64,000 nt of DNA, taken from positions 744,001 through 808,000 of the forward strand of contig CP044131.1 of the NCBI GenBank assembly GCA_008727115.1, written 5' to 3'. Of the stretch, positions 24,805 through 35,222 are shown piece after piece. A program made the translations under genes and the position numbers. Within the stretch, counting starts at the first letter, position 1. Each line of letters opens with the position of its first letter. The notes beneath the pieces were generated by a model, which searched no databases, was not told where the DNA came from, and saw nothing but the letters and a program-made list of their open reading frames with translations. This DNA is from Comamonas testosteroni. Lineage in GTDB: Bacteria; Pseudomonadota; Gammaproteobacteria; Burkholderiales; Burkholderiaceae_C.

Positions 24805-25446
24805 ATGATCATCACTATTGGGAACACCAAGGGCGGAGTAGGCAAAACCACGCTGGCCGTGAACCTTGCCATTGCCCGTGCATTGGCTGGACGTGACGTG
24901 TGGCTGATTGATGGCGACCGCCAGGGCACAGCCCAAACGGCCATCAGCATCCGGGCTGAAGCCGAGCATGTGCCAGGCATTGCCTGTGCCACCTACCCGG
25001 ATGGCCCTACCTTGCGTGCCCAGGTGCAACAGCAGGCGGCCAAGTTTGACGACGTGGTGATTGATGCTGGAGGACGGGATTCAACCGCCTTGCGTGCGGC
25101 ACTGGTGTTGTCGGACGTGCTGCTGGTGCCCTTCCAGCCACGCAGCTACGACGTGTGGGCGCTCAGCGACATCGCAGCACTGGTCGATGAAGCCCGCAGC
25201 GTGCGGGATGGTCTGCGGGCCTTTGCCGTGCTCAATTGCGCCGATCCTGGTGAGCATTCCAGTGACAACGCCGAAGCAGCCGCTGCCGTGGCTGAAGTGC
25301 CGCAATTTGAGTACCTGCCCACCCCACTGCGCCGCCGCAAGGCCTTTGCCAACGCTGCGGGCGCTGGCCTGTGCGTGTTGGAGGCCAAGCCCAGAGATGA
25401 CAAAGCGGTTGCAGAGTTGAATGTACTTATAAAAACATTGTTTTAA
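24805..25446 (+). CDS. parA: ParA-family partition ATPase
   Basis: 213 residues, short ParA. The deviant Walker A is KGGVGKTT (9-16), the A' region is WLIDGDRQG, and VVIDAGGRDS is the Walker B part. It has no N-terminal HTH, so it is of the small type Ib that pairs with a small RHH partner rather than a full ParB. The ribosome site TAAGGTGA precedes ATG. It moves low-copy DNA to daughter cells. It is divergent from the hsd operon and followed by a small RHH gene, as in plasmid partition operons. Confidence 0.9.
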   Translation: MIITIGNTKGGVGKTTLAVNLAIARALAGRDVWLIDGDRQGTAQTAISIRAEAEHVPGIACATYPDGPTLRAQVQQQAAKFDDVVIDAGGRDSTALRAALVLSDVLLVPFQPRSYDVWALSDIAALVDEARSVRDGLRAFAVLNCADPGEHSSDNAEAAAAVAEVPQFEYLPTPLRRRKAFANAAGAGLCVLEAKPRDDKAVAELNVLIKTLF

Positions 25447-25482
25447 TATTAAAAACAAGTTATTTCACTGCTTATTTGATGT

Positions 25483-25764
25483 ATGGCGATTACGAGAAAA
25501 CCTTCCAGACCTGCGAGTCCTGCCAGCACTGAGGCTGCGGACGCATTTATCTCTGGTGCGCCGGATGCGGATGTGGGTACTTCCCAGGTGCCCCGCCGGG
25601 TGCGCAAGGGGCGTAAAGTGCAAATCACGCTGACCATTGCCGAGCCCTTACTGGAGCGGGTTGATGAACTCGCTGGGCAGCTGGGGCAGAGCCGGGCTGC
25701 GGTGATCAACCTGGCTGTGGTGCAGATGCTGGAGCGCGGATTGCGGCTTGGAGGGGGGGAGTGA
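25483..25764 (+). CDS. Small RHH protein, ParA partner
   Basis: 93 residues. The N-terminal 45 residues are disordered and Pro/Ala rich. The C-terminal part (VQITLTIAEPLLERVDELAG then SRAAVINLAVVQMLERGL) is a ribbon-helix-helix domain. It follows parA by 36 bases. In type Ib systems such proteins bind the centromere, repress the operon and stimulate ParA. Role inferred from context. Confidence 0.72.
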   Translation: MAITRKPSRPASPASTEAADAFISGAPDADVGTSQVPRRVRKGRKVQITLTIAEPLLERVDELAGQLGQSRAAVINLAVVQMLERGLRLGGGE

Positions 25765-26319
25765 GCTGGCCGGTGTCGGGCCGGGGCATCTGGAAATCTA
25801 CAGGCGCCCAAGCCTGTGGATAAAAAAGTTATCCACGTGCAATCAGACCCCCCAAAACCCCCATTTTGTCGGGAAATCGGCCCCCCCTTCGTTCGGGAAA
25901 TCAGACCCCCCCTAAATCCTGTAATTTTTCCCTGTAATGTTTTACCTGTAATTGAGCCGCCATTTTTGGGGAAAACTTCGCTCTTGGCCGGTGCTGGCAG
26001 GCCTTCAATCGCGCTTCCACAGGGGCGCGTCGTACTCCCAAAGGCTTCCAGCCCGCCGCCTATGGCGGCTCCTCGACGTGGGGCGTGCCGCCCCCCGGCC
26101 CCCCGTGGCCTGCGGCCCCCTTGCGCGGCCTGAACGGCCACGCAGCCCCCCCCCCGCAAAGGCTTGGCAATTGAGAAGAAAAGTGAGGAGGTGCCTGCAA
26201 GGCCCGAAATGCGACCGCAGAGCGGTTTTTGTGGCTGGGCAGGGGATGAGCAGAGAAAAGGCGAAGAATGCGCTGCAGGCCCGCAAAAAAGGCCCGCCGG
26301 GGCCTTGGTATCTGTCAGG
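25765..26319. repeat. Plasmid-type origin region: DnaA boxes and iteron-like repeats
   Basis: No gene is supported here. A perfect DnaA box (minus, 25815-25823) faces an 8-of-9 match (25829-25837) with 5 bases between. Three copies of a GGGAAATCAGACCCCCC-like unit lie near 25839, 25869 and 25893, and three CCTGTAAT units at about 25918-25957. The rest, to 26160, is very GC-rich hairpin DNA. A further perfect DnaA box lies at 26405-26413 in the end of repA. This is the layout of an iteron-controlled replication origin. Confidence 0.65.
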
Positions 26320-27411
26320 CTACTTCGTCGGCCCGCCTTTGAGGGGAATCGGCGGAGGGGAGCCATTTAGCAGCACCCCGCCCCTGACTTGCTGCACCTT
26401 GGCCTGTGGATAAGTGGCGAGCACTTTTCGCAGCGCGGGAAGAAATTTCTTTTTGAAATCCTTGTCGGCATCCTTGCCTGTGTACTCTTGCGCGAACTGC
26501 TCCCGCAGTGAATGCCAGTGCAAGATGATGCCCTTGCCCTCGATACGATGCAGACGATGGGCCAGCCATGCATATACATCGAGCGCCAGCGCGGAGCCTT
26601 TGAGTGCCATCAATGCGCGGTTGTCGAGCGGCACTGCGCTTTCGATCAATGAACCAAAGTAGCTTTCAGAAAGCCGCATCACTCCCGGCCAAAGCGAACG
26701 CTGCGCCGTGTCCTTGTTGCTTTGCCATGCGTCGAACTGCTCTACTGGCTGCCCATTGTAGGTGCGGCCTTTGAAGCCAAGCTGCAAGCGACAGGCGGCA
26801 AGGGCGTGCATCTGCTTGCGCAAGGTTGCATAGCGTTTGCCGTCGTCACCCATGCCCATGAGCCGCAGGAACTCGGCGGCGCTGTGTCCGATGTGGATTT
26901 CCTGTTCTCCAGTGCGTAACGCATAGGTGGAGATCCACGCCAGCGCCAGGCGGGGCATCGGGCCGTAGGGCACAGGCTGCACCACAGGCCCTTTGCCTTC
27001 ATCCAGAAGGCCTGCTTGCACGTTCACCCATGCTGCCCCGGACTTGCGCATGAATTCCCGACCTTCGACCTTGGCGCGTGGCAGCCCGACTTGGCAAAGC
27101 ACGGCATGAGTGAACGCCATGTCCTGCCCTTCGGGCATCGTCGCCGCAATTTTTCCTCCTGCCACGATCAGCGCGGATTCGGCGCGTGTGAGCGCACGGC
27201 CAGTACCAACTTTGTCTTTGGGTTGGCTCTTCGAGATAGTTCTCGTGGCTGTTTGTTCGATGGTGACGGGAAGAGGGCTGTCGGGAAGGTGTGCTGTCGT
27301 TGTCGTGGCGTGAGCCGACACTTCAGCGTTCTTCCGATAGAGCCAATTCAGTGCATCGTCAAACGGGGAAGCCGAGCGCGGTTTGGACGCGCTGGTGATT
27401 TCAGCTCCCAC
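26320..27411 (-). CDS. repA: Plasmid replication initiator RepA
   Basis: 363 residues from GTG 27411. It resembles the plasmid RepA family with winged-helix domains: YGPMPRLALAWISTYALRTG and GKRYATLRKQMHALAACRLQ, then RALMALKGSALALDVYAWLA and KKFLPALRKVLATYPQAKVQ. The first 90 residues are low complexity. It ends beside the repeats it probably binds. Together with parA this indicates that the island derives from, or can exist as, a plasmid. The GTG lies 3 bases after the stop of the HTH gene. Confidence 0.88.
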   Translation of the reverse strand: MGAEITSASKPRSASPFDDALNWLYRKNAEVSAHATTTTAHLPDSPLPVTIEQTATRTISKSQPKDKVGTGRALTRAESALIVAGGKIAATMPEGQDMAFTHAVLCQVGLPRAKVEGREFMRKSGAAWVNVQAGLLDEGKGPVVQPVPYGPMPRLALAWISTYALRTGEQEIHIGHSAAEFLRLMGMGDDGKRYATLRKQMHALAACRLQLGFKGRTYNGQPVEQFDAWQSNKDTAQRSLWPGVMRLSESYFGSLIESAVPLDNRALMALKGSALALDVYAWLAHRLHRIEGKGIILHWHSLREQFAQEYTGKDADKDFKKKFLPALRKVLATYPQAKVQQVRGGVLLNGSPPPIPLKGGPTK

Positions 27412-27414
27412 TGC

Positions 27415-27780
27415 TCAAGTGTTTGGCTGAGTGAAAGTCGTCGCGGCCCAGCGTTGGCGGGCTATCTGCTCTGCTTTGGTGGGGCGCCCGCGTGGTCGCC
27501 GTGGGGGCGGTGGTTCCGCAGGCTTGGTGGACTCAATCCAGGCGAGCACATCGCGTTCGTACCAGCACAGTCTGCGGCTGCCTGGCATCTTGAACGGGCG
27601 GGGGATCAGGTGGCTGTACTTGGAGCTGGTGGCGAAGGTGCGGATCGTAGTGACGCTCTTGCCCAGCATCCGGGACAAGTCCTCGGTGAAGAGCACCCGC
27701 ACGGGGGTGGATGGGGGGTCAAGGGTCGCTCGGACGATGGGAATGCCAGCGTGCGCTTCTGGCAGCAGGGGAAGTTGCAT
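27415..27780 (-). CDS. HTH DNA-binding protein next to repA
   Basis: 121 residues from ATG 27780; the longer frame to 28134 is rejected because its extra part has no protein-like character and crosses a structured repeat. LFTEDLSRMLGKSVTTIRTF, then MPGSRRLCWYERDVLAWIES, is a winged/AlpA-like helix-turn-helix. The end, PPRRPRGRPTKAEQ, is an AT-hook-like basic tail. It is 3 bases before repA and may control its expression. Confidence 0.72.
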   Translation of the reverse strand: MQLPLLPEAHAGIPIVRATLDPPSTPVRVLFTEDLSRMLGKSVTTIRTFATSSKYSHLIPRPFKMPGSRRLCWYERDVLAWIESTKPAEPPPPRRPRGRPTKAEQIARQRWAATTFTQPNT

Positions 27781-28228
27781 GGCTCGAAAACTCGTCGTGA
27801 GCCGACAGGCGGCTCGTGGAGCGATTGACAGTTTTCGAGACCAGAGCCCTGCCGAGATCGAAGAGCATGGTTGGAGGAAGCTCAACCTAACTTCAGCATC
27901 TCGTCGCGCGTATTCGCGCTGCGACAATCCATCGGGAAGATGGCCCAGGAATTTCGGGCGCAGTGATTGGCGTGTCGGGTTATCGCTGAATCCCCCGAGG
28001 AACGTGCAGGCGCTTCCTGAGCGAGGGCGGAGGACGCCTATCCACTCCGCCAACCTGCCACACTGGTTTGTCGTGAATGGCAGTATAGAGCCGTGTTGCC
28101 GTAAGCTGCAATAACACCCAAAACTCTGGGCCATTGTTGGGCCATCAGATAGGGTGATTTACTCTGAATTGCTATGCACAAAGAAAAAGAGCCAAACCAG
28201 CTAAATGCTTGATTTGACTCTTGAATCT
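27781..28228. other. Noncoding stretch between HTH gene and tRNA, island edge
   Basis: I find no supported gene. A nested inverted repeat occupies 27783-27839. The end of the island should lie near 28228, at the 3' end of the tRNA. A TATAGAGCCGTG string at about 28084-28095 resembles the outer bases of the ISL3 end, but without the rest of an IR. Confidence 0.5.
27783..27839. repeat. Nested inverted repeats upstream of the HTH-repA genes
   Basis: The outer arms are CTCGAAAACT (27783-27792) and AGTTTTCGAG (27830-27839). Inside is GAGCCG-acagg-CGGCTC (27799-27815). All pairs are perfect. It lies right at the 5' side of the HTH gene and could be its operator or an RNA control element. Confidence 0.6.
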
Positions 28229-28305
28229 TGGTCGGGGTGAGAGGATTCGAACCTCCGGCCTCTACGTCCCGAACGTAGCGCTCTACCAGGCTAAGCTACA
28301 CCCCG
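28229..28305 (-). tRNA. tRNA-Pro (CGG)
   Basis: A 77-base cloverleaf on the minus strand: acceptor CGGGGTG/CACCCCG, D arm GCTTAGCCTGGTAGAGC, anticodon stem CTACG/CGTAG with loop TTCGGGA (anticodon CGG), T arm with GGTTCGAATCC, and an encoded ACCA end. The 3' end faces the island, the usual side for integration of genomic islands. The matching direct repeat at the far end is not within the window. Confidence 0.95.
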
Positions 28306-28341
28306 CAAGCTTGTGGCTGAGTGCAGATGTTTCCTATAGAT

Positions 28342-29322
28342 TCAGGTGCGGCGCTCCAAAAGCTGCGACGCCAATTGTAGCAAACTTGAGGTGTAAGCAT
28401 TACTTGGCAAGGCTGTCAAGGCATTGATGGCGCGCAGGGCTTCTGCATGGGCCGCTGCCCTGGCGATATCAAGTGCACCGGTGCCGCGAACAATGTCGAC
28501 GACGGCATCCAGTTGCTCTGTGGATCCTTGCTCGATGGCATTGCGAACAATGATTGCCTGCTCTGGTGTGCCGCGCTGCATGGCGGCAATCAATGGGAGA
28601 GTGCACTTTCCTTCGCGCAGATCATCCCCCAAATTTTTGCCCATCTCCTGCGCATTGCCGGTGTAGTCCAGAACATCATCAATGATCTGGAAAGCTGTCC
28701 CTAGTGCTTGGCCGTAGGTGGCGCAGGCTTGCTCCACTTCAGGGGAGGCATCAGCCAAAACAGCAGCTAGTTGTGCGCTGGCTTCGAAAAGCTGGGCTGT
28801 CTTGGAGCGAATAACGTGCAGATATCCTGCTTCGTCCAAGGATGCATCATGGGTGTTGATGAGCTGCTGCACTTCACCTTCTGCAATCACGTTGGTGGCG
28901 TCAGACAGGATTTGCAGTACGCGCATGTTGCCCACTTCCACCATCATCTGGAAGGAGCGGGTGTGGAGAAAGTCGCCGACTAAGACGCTGGCTGGATTGC
29001 CAAAGGTTTCGTTGGCAGTGGCCCGGCCACGGCGCAAAGTGGACTCATCCACCACATCGTCGTGAAGCAAAGTGGCTGTGTGGATCAATTCCACCACGCT
29101 GGCCAAGATGTATTTGCTTTTGCCTTGGAAGCCAAGTGAGCCACAGATCATGAGCAGCAGCGCGGGGCGCAGGCGCTTTCCGCCAGCTGCAATGATGTAC
29201 TGGGAAATTTGGGCAATCAGGGGGACGCTGGTCGTCAGTCTTTGTGCAATGACGACATCCACTTCGCGCATGTCATCTGCGATCAAGGCGAGCGGATTGG
29301 ATGTGGAAATTTCTGTAGTCAA
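28342..29322 (-). CDS. ispB: Octaprenyl-diphosphate synthase
   Basis: 326 residues, the usual length. It extends farnesyl diphosphate to the ubiquinone side chain. The first aspartate-rich motif is LLHDDVVDE, the second IIDDVLD; GGKRLRP and RRGRATAN are the other family marks. It is divergent from rplU, as in many proteobacteria. Its 3' end is next to tRNA-Pro, so it is the first core gene beyond the island. It fits with the ubi genes later in the window. Confidence 0.95.
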   Translation of the reverse strand: MTTEISTSNPLALIADDMREVDVVIAQRLTTSVPLIAQISQYIIAAGGKRLRPALLLMICGSLGFQGKSKYILASVVELIHTATLLHDDVVDESTLRRGRATANETFGNPASVLVGDFLHTRSFQMMVEVGNMRVLQILSDATNVIAEGEVQQLINTHDASLDEAGYLHVIRSKTAQLFEASAQLAAVLADASPEVEQACATYGQALGTAFQIIDDVLDYTGNAQEMGKNLGDDLREGKCTLPLIAAMQRGTPEQAIIVRNAIEQGSTEQLDAVVDIVRGTGALDIARAAAHAEALRAINALTALPSNAYTSSLLQLASQLLERRT

Positions 29323-29503
29323 GGTGATGAACCGCCAAGTGGACTCATGATTATAGAAAGATGCTGTCGGCTTTTGGATGGAGGGCCAAGAGTCCGCCCA
29401 AATGAAAGAGTAGGGAGATGAAAGCGTGAAAAATACAGGCGTGCTAGAATTGCCGGCTCCGTGGAGATCATTTCATGGAGCTCTCAAACTTTAGAGGTTT
29501 TTA

Positions 29504-29815
29504 ATGTACGCAGTCATAAAAACCGGCGGCAAGCAGTATCGCGTTGCAGCTGGCGAAAAGATCAAGGTAGAACAGATTGCTGCGGACGTAGGCCAGGAAA
29601 TCGTGATTGACCAGGTTTTGGCCGTCGGCAACGGCGCTGAAATCAAGGTTGGTGCACCCCTGGTGTCCGGCGCATCTGTGAAGGCAACAGTGGTTGCTCA
29701 TGGCAAGCACGACAAGGTACGCATCTTCAAGCTGCGTCGCCGTAAGCACTACGCTAAATCCCAAGGCCATCGCCAGCAGTTCACTGAGCTGCAAATTGTG
29801 GCGATTGCCGCTTAA
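29504..29815 (+). CDS. rplU: 50S ribosomal protein L21
   Basis: 103 residues beginning [19 protein letters not shown], diagnostic for L21, with [16 protein letters not shown] near the end. It binds 23S rRNA in the large subunit. It is followed 18 bases later by rpmA; the two are co-transcribed. The start is preceded by AGAGG. The divergent spacer with ispB (29323-29503) must hold the promoter; TAGAAT near 29446 is a possible -10. Confidence 0.98.
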   Translation: MYAVIKTGGKQYRVAAGEKIKVEQIAADVGQEIVIDQVLAVGNGAEIKVGAPLVSGASVKATVVAHGKHDKVRIFKLRRRKHYAKSQGHRQQFTELQIVAIAA

Positions 29816-29833
29816 TTCCGAAGGAGCTAAGTC

Positions 29834-30091
29834 ATGGCACAGAAAAAAGGCGGCGGCTCTACGCGCAACGGACGTGATTCCAAGCCAAAAATGCTGGGTG
29901 TGAAGGCCTTTGGTGGCGAGCTGGTGACAGCTGGTTCCATCATCGTGCGTCAGCGCGGCACCAAGTTCCACCCCGGTGAGAACGTTGGCGTGGGCAAGGA
30001 TCACACCCTGTTTGCACTGGTTGACGGCCACGTGTCGTTCGGTGTGAAGGGCGCTCTGTCCAAGCAAACAGTCAACATCACGGCTGCTTAA
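29834..30091 (+). CDS. rpmA: 50S ribosomal protein L27
   Basis: 85 residues starting [19 protein letters not shown], diagnostic for L27, whose N terminus reaches the peptidyl-transferase centre. A GAAGGAG ribosome site precedes it. It is followed by a strong terminator, then obgE. Confidence 0.98.
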   Translation: MAQKKGGGSTRNGRDSKPKMLGVKAFGGELVTAGSIIVRQRGTKFHPGENVGVGKDHTLFALVDGHVSFGVKGALSKQTVNITAA

Positions 30092-30108
30092 GTCGTTTTT
30101 TGACTCGA

Positions 30109-30136
30109 ACAAAGCCCCGACTTGTCGGGGCTTTGT
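30109..30136 (+). terminator. Rho-independent terminator after rpmA
   Basis: ACAAAGCCCCGA-cttg-TCGGGGCTTTGT followed by TGTTT. A perfect 12-bp stem, placed between rpmA and obgE, so obgE may need read-through or its own promoter. Confidence 0.85.
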
Positions 30137-30236
30137 TGTTTGAAAAGGCTCCAGGCAGCAGATTTCTGGCGGATGGGGCAGTTATAGACCACGTAAAAGT
30201 GTGGCCCGAGGCTTCTGGTGCACACTGATTTTGTAG

Positions 30237-31364
<1,128 letters not shown>

Positions 31365-31384
31365 GCTTGAGGCTTCAACCTAGC

Positions 31385-31411
31385 AGCGCACAGGGTGCGC
31401 TGTTTTGCTTT
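31385..31411 (+). terminator. Probable terminator after obgE
   Basis: AGCGCAC-agg-GTGCGCT followed by GTTTTGCTTTT. A 7-bp stem and a T-rich run 20 bases after the obgE stop. Confidence 0.65.
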
Positions 31412-31467
31412 TAATTTCATAGCTAATGGCGCTTGATGGATAAGCGTTTGAAGCAAAAAACACTGTA
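31412..31467. repeat. Dispersed intergenic hairpin, copy A
   Basis: ATAGCTaatgGCGCTTgatgg, then ATAAGCGtttgaAGC. Copy B at 57733-57795 has the same framework. It lies between obgE and proB. I associate this pattern with Comamonadaceae genomes, from memory. Confidence 0.5.
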
Positions 31468-31474
31468 AATTCTC

Positions 31475-32614
31475 ATGTCCTCCAATGTGTTGCGTGATGC
31501 CCATCGCATCGTCGTCAAAGTCGGCTCTAGTCTGGTCACCAATGAGGGGCGAGGGCTGGATGAAGCGGCCATTGAGGAGTGGAGCCGTCAACTGGCAGCT
31601 CTGGTGCATGGTGACGACGGCATCAAGCGTGAAGTCATCATGGTCTCCAGCGGTGCTATCGCTGAAGGCATGAAGCGCCTGGGCTGGGTCACGCGCCCGA
31701 CCGAGGTGCATGAGTTGCAGGCCGCAGCTGCTGTAGGGCAGATGGGGTTGGCCCAGATGTATGAGACCAAGCTGCGTGCAGAGGGAGTTCCCAGTGCCCA
31801 AGTTCTACTGACCCATGCAGACTTGGCAGACCGCGAACGTTATCTGAATGCGCGCACTACGCTGCTGACCTTGCTGCGACTGGGGGTAGTGCCTGTCATC
31901 AACGAAAACGACACCGTCGTGGTGGATGAAATCCGCTTTGGTGACAACGACACGCTGGGCGCGCTGGTAGCGAATCTGGTGGAGGCCGATGCCCTGGTCA
32001 TCCTGACCGATCAACGTGGCCTCTACAGTGCCGACCCGCGCAAGAACCCCGATGCCAAGTTCATCGATGTGGCAGAGGCCGGTGATCCAGCTCTGGAAGC
32101 CATGGCTGGCGGAGCGGGCTTGTCCATTGGCACCGGAGGCATGATCACCAAGATTCTGGCAGCCAAGCGTGCTGCGGGCTCTGGTGCCTCCACTGTGATT
32201 GCCTGGGGGCGTGAGAAAGATGTGCTGCTGCGCCTGACACGTGGTGAGTCCATTGGCACCTTGTTGGTGGCTGACACTCACAAGACACAGGCGCGCAAGC
32301 AATGGATTGCCGATCATCTGCAACTGCGTGGCTCGGTGACCGTGGATGCCGGTGCGGTGTCCAAGTTGAAGGATGAAGGCAAGAGCTTGTTGCCCATTGG
32401 CATGATCGCCGTGGAGGGCGACTTTTCGCGCGGCGAAGTGATTGCCGTGCGCGACGAGAGCGGTGTCGAGATTGCCCGAGGCTTGGCCAGCTATGCCAGC
32501 GCTGAAGCGCGGCTGCTGTGTCGCAAGAGTTCGTCGGAGATTGAGTCGCTGCTTGGCTATTCAGCAGGCCCGGAAATGATGCACCGGGACAATATGGTGG
32601 TTGCAGGCCATTGA
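31475..32614 (+). CDS. proB: Glutamate 5-kinase
   Basis: 379 residues, the long form with a C-terminal PUA domain (about 285-375). The kinase domain has [30 protein letters not shown] and [12 protein letters not shown]. It makes gamma-glutamyl phosphate, the first step of proline synthesis, and is fed back by proline. It is next to obgE, as in related betaproteobacteria. A strong terminator follows. Confidence 0.97.
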   Translation: MSSNVLRDAHRIVVKVGSSLVTNEGRGLDEAAIEEWSRQLAALVHGDDGIKREVIMVSSGAIAEGMKRLGWVTRPTEVHELQAAAAVGQMGLAQMYETKLRAEGVPSAQVLLTHADLADRERYLNARTTLLTLLRLGVVPVINENDTVVVDEIRFGDNDTLGALVANLVEADALVILTDQRGLYSADPRKNPDAKFIDVAEAGDPALEAMAGGAGLSIGTGGMITKILAAKRAAGSGASTVIAWGREKDVLLRLTRGESIGTLLVADTHKTQARKQWIADHLQLRGSVTVDAGAVSKLKDEGKSLLPIGMIAVEGDFSRGEVIAVRDESGVEIARGLASYASAEARLLCRKSSSEIESLLGYSAGPEMMHRDNMVVAGH

Positions 32615-32631
32615 TTGCCCTTCATATGTAG

Positions 32632-32670
32632 AAAAAGCCGTAATGCTGCGGAAGCATTACGGCTTTTTTC
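32632..32670. terminator. Bidirectional terminator between proB and rppH
   Basis: AAAAAGCCGTAATGCT-gcgga-AGCATTACGGCTTTTTT: a 16-bp stem with A and T runs on both sides, between convergent genes. Confidence 0.92.
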
Positions 32671-33373
32671 ATTGAAGAGAGGTAGAGCCCTGAGGCTTGT
32701 CAATATCGGTTTGTGGATCTGGATCAAAGCTGGCACCAGGAGGCAGCTCTATGCCAGGGTTGATGCGAAAGCTTCCGGTACGGGCCGGGTAAACGGCTTG
32801 ATTATGCAGAACCGGGTGAGCAGTCGCATTGCTGGTCGGGTTGCCTTCTTGCTCCCGAGGCCGCATTCCGCTTCGCAAATAGCGATTGCGTTGCTGCTCT
32901 CCGCGGGGCAGAAAACGAGCCAGCTCAGTCAAGGCCATCTCGTACACACCCCGCTTGAATTCAACCACTACATCCAGCGGAACCCAGTAATCATTCCAGC
33001 GCCAAGCGTCGAATTCTGGGTGGTCGGTGGCACGCAGGTTCAAGTCCCAGTCGTGTCCAACCAATTGAAGCAGAAACCATATCTGCTTTTGGCCCTTGTA
33101 ATGCCCGCGCGCATCGCGGCGGATGTACCTGTCTGGCACCTCGTAGCGCAACCAGTCCCTGGTGCGGGCAACCACGCGAACGTGATTGGGCCTAAGCCCC
33201 ACTTCTTCGTGCAGCTCGCGGAACATGGCTTGTTCGGGTGTCTCACCCCGGTCAATGCCACCTTGCGGAAACTGCCAGCTGTGGGTGCGAATGCGTTTTC
33301 CCCAGAACACCTGGTTTCTTTGGTTGAGCAGGATGATGCCGACGTTCGGGCGAAATCCGTCCCGGTCAAGCAT
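32669..33373 (-). CDS. rppH: RNA pyrophosphohydrolase (Nudix)
   Basis: 234 residues from ATG 33373 ([17 protein letters not shown]), the family start; the frame is open to 33412 but the extra 13 residues are not family-like. The Nudix box is [36 protein letters not shown] is typical. It removes pyrophosphate from 5'-triphosphate mRNA and so starts decay. The C-terminal 70 residues are longer than in E. coli and disordered, as in other betaproteobacteria. Confidence 0.95.
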   Translation of the reverse strand: MLDRDGFRPNVGIILLNQRNQVFWGKRIRTHSWQFPQGGIDRGETPEQAMFRELHEEVGLRPNHVRVVARTRDWLRYEVPDRYIRRDARGHYKGQKQIWFLLQLVGHDWDLNLRATDHPEFDAWRWNDYWVPLDVVVEFKRGVYEMALTELARFLPRGEQQRNRYLRSGMRPREQEGNPTSNATAHPVLHNQAVYPARTGSFRINPGIELPPGASFDPDPQTDIDKPQGSTSLQ

Positions 33374-33467
33374 AATCAAACCCCAAATTTTTGAATTGTG
33401 TTCATTATGCATGGCCCCTTGTGATCGACAAGCGGGCCATGCCTATTTCCACTGAATTGCCAGTTCC

Positions 33468-35210
33468 ATGAAAGCCTCCCAATTTCTCATCTCCACCCTC
33501 AAAGAAGCTCCGGCCGACGCCGAAGTGGTCAGCCACAAGCTCATGACGCGGGCTGGCATGATCAAAAAGCTGGGTGCCGGCATCTACAACTACATGCCCA
33601 TGGGCTTGCGTGTGATCCGCAAGGTAGAGGCCATCGTGCGCGAAGAAATGAACCGCGCCGGCGCCATTGAAACCACCATGCCCGTGGTGCAGCCAGCTGA
33701 GCTGTGGCAGGAAACCGGCCGCTTCGAGAAGATGGGCCCCGAGCTGCTGCGCATCCAGGACCGCCATGGCCGTGATTTCGTGATTCAGCCCACTTCCGAA
33801 GAAGTGGTGACCGATATTGCCCGCCAGGAGTTCAAGAGCTACAAGCAGCTGCCCAAGAATCTCTACCAGATCCAGACCAAGTTCCGCGACGAGCGCCGTC
33901 CCCGTTTTGGCCTGATGCGTGGCCGCGAGTTCATCATGAAGGATGCGTACTCCTTCGACAAAGACCGCGACGCCGCCCAGATCAGCTACCAGACCATGCG
34001 CGAAGCCTATAAGCGGATCTTCGACCGCTTCGGTCTGCAGTACCGCGCCGTGCGCGCCGATTCAGGCGCCATCGGTGGTGATCTGAGCGAAGAATTCCAG
34101 GTGATCGCCTCCACCGGTGAAGACGCCATCGTCTACTGCCCGAACAGCGACTACGCAGCCAATATCGAAAAGGCCGAGGCGCTGGCGCCTACCGCCACCC
34201 GTCCTGCCGCTGGCAAGGCCATGGAAAAGGTCGCCACGCCCGGCAACGCCACCTGCGAAGCCGTGGCCGAGCAACTGGGCCTGCCGCTGGCACAGACCGT
34301 CAAATCGCTGGTGCTGGCCACCGATGAGCTGGACGACAAGGGCCCGATCGTCAAGACGCAAGTGTGGCTGCTGCTGCTGCGCGGCGACCATGAGATGAAC
34401 GAGATCAAGGTGGGCAAGGTCGAAGGTCTGGCGGGCTTCCGTTTTGCCTCCGTGCCCGAGATCGAAGACCATTTTGGCTGCAAGCCCGGCTACCTGGGCC
34501 CCATCAACCTGAAGAAGCCCGTAAACATCGTGGTGGACCGCGATGTGGCCGTGATGGCCGACTGGGTGTGCGGTGCCAACGAAGAAGGCTTCCACATCAC
34601 CGGCGTGAACTTTGGCCGTGACCTGCCTGAGCCCACTGTGATTGCCGACCTGCGCAATGTGGTGGCTGGCGACAAGTCCCCCGACGGCGCGGGTGAGCTG
34701 GCCATTGAGCGCGGCATTGAAATCGGCCACGTGTTCTACCTGGGCACCAAGTATTCCAAGGCCATGGACGCCACCTTCTTGGGTGACAACGGCAAGCCCC
34801 AGCACTTTGAAATGGGCTGCTACGGCATTGGCGTGACCCGTCTGCCAGCTGCCGCTGTGGAGCAAAACCACGACGAGCGCGGCATGATCTGGCCCGACGC
34901 GATTGCACCGTTCACCGTGGTGATCTGCCCCATCGGCATGGGCCGCAGCGAAGCCGTGAAGGAAGAAGCCTTCAAGCTGTACGACGCGCTGCTGGCGCTG
35001 GGCGTGGACGTGATTCTGGACGACCGTGACGAGCGCCCCGGCGCCATGCTGGCCGATTGGGAGTTGATCGGCGTGCCCCACCGCGTGGTGCTGGGTGACC
35101 GTGGCTTGAAGGAAGGTGTGGTCGAGTACCAGGCCCGCCGTGACACAGAAGCGACAAAGCTGGCGACTGATGAGGTGCTGAACCACCTCAAGAGTCGTCT
35201 GGGCTTGTAA
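33468..35210 (+). CDS. proS: Prolyl-tRNA synthetase
   Basis: 580 residues. Class II motifs: [34 protein letters not shown] and GCYGIGVTR. The insertion domain between motifs 2 and 3 (about 220-380) is the YbaK-like editing domain that removes mischarged Ala-tRNA-Pro. It charges tRNA-Pro in the cytoplasm. Divergent from rppH with a 94-base spacer. Codon use is highly biased, as expected for a strongly expressed gene. Confidence 0.98.
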   Translation: MKASQFLISTLKEAPADAEVVSHKLMTRAGMIKKLGAGIYNYMPMGLRVIRKVEAIVREEMNRAGAIETTMPVVQPAELWQETGRFEKMGPELLRIQDRHGRDFVIQPTSEEVVTDIARQEFKSYKQLPKNLYQIQTKFRDERRPRFGLMRGREFIMKDAYSFDKDRDAAQISYQTMREAYKRIFDRFGLQYRAVRADSGAIGGDLSEEFQVIASTGEDAIVYCPNSDYAANIEKAEALAPTATRPAAGKAMEKVATPGNATCEAVAEQLGLPLAQTVKSLVLATDELDDKGPIVKTQVWLLLLRGDHEMNEIKVGKVEGLAGFRFASVPEIEDHFGCKPGYLGPINLKKPVNIVVDRDVAVMADWVCGANEEGFHITGVNFGRDLPEPTVIADLRNVVAGDKSPDGAGELAIERGIEIGHVFYLGTKYSKAMDATFLGDNGKPQHFEMGCYGIGVTRLPAAAVEQNHDERGMIWPDAIAPFTVVICPIGMGRSEAVKEEAFKLYDALLALGVDVILDDRDERPGAMLADWELIGVPHRVVLGDRGLKEGVVEYQARRDTEATKLATDEVLNHLKSRLGL

Positions 35211-35222
35211 GCTTCTGTTTCC

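Noticed and set aside
25839-25957. CRISPR-like reading of the short repeats near repA
   Set aside because: Units are short, unequal and without spacers of constant length; no cas genes. They fit iterons.
28081-28100. Sequence like an ISL3 end (TATAGAGCCGTG) near the tRNA
   Set aside because: Only about a dozen outer bases match; the rest of the 25-bp repeat is absent and there is no transposase. May be chance.
27415-28134. Longer 239-codon version of the HTH gene
   Set aside because: The added N-terminal part is not protein-like, crosses the nested inverted repeat, and ATG 27780 gives a sensible start.
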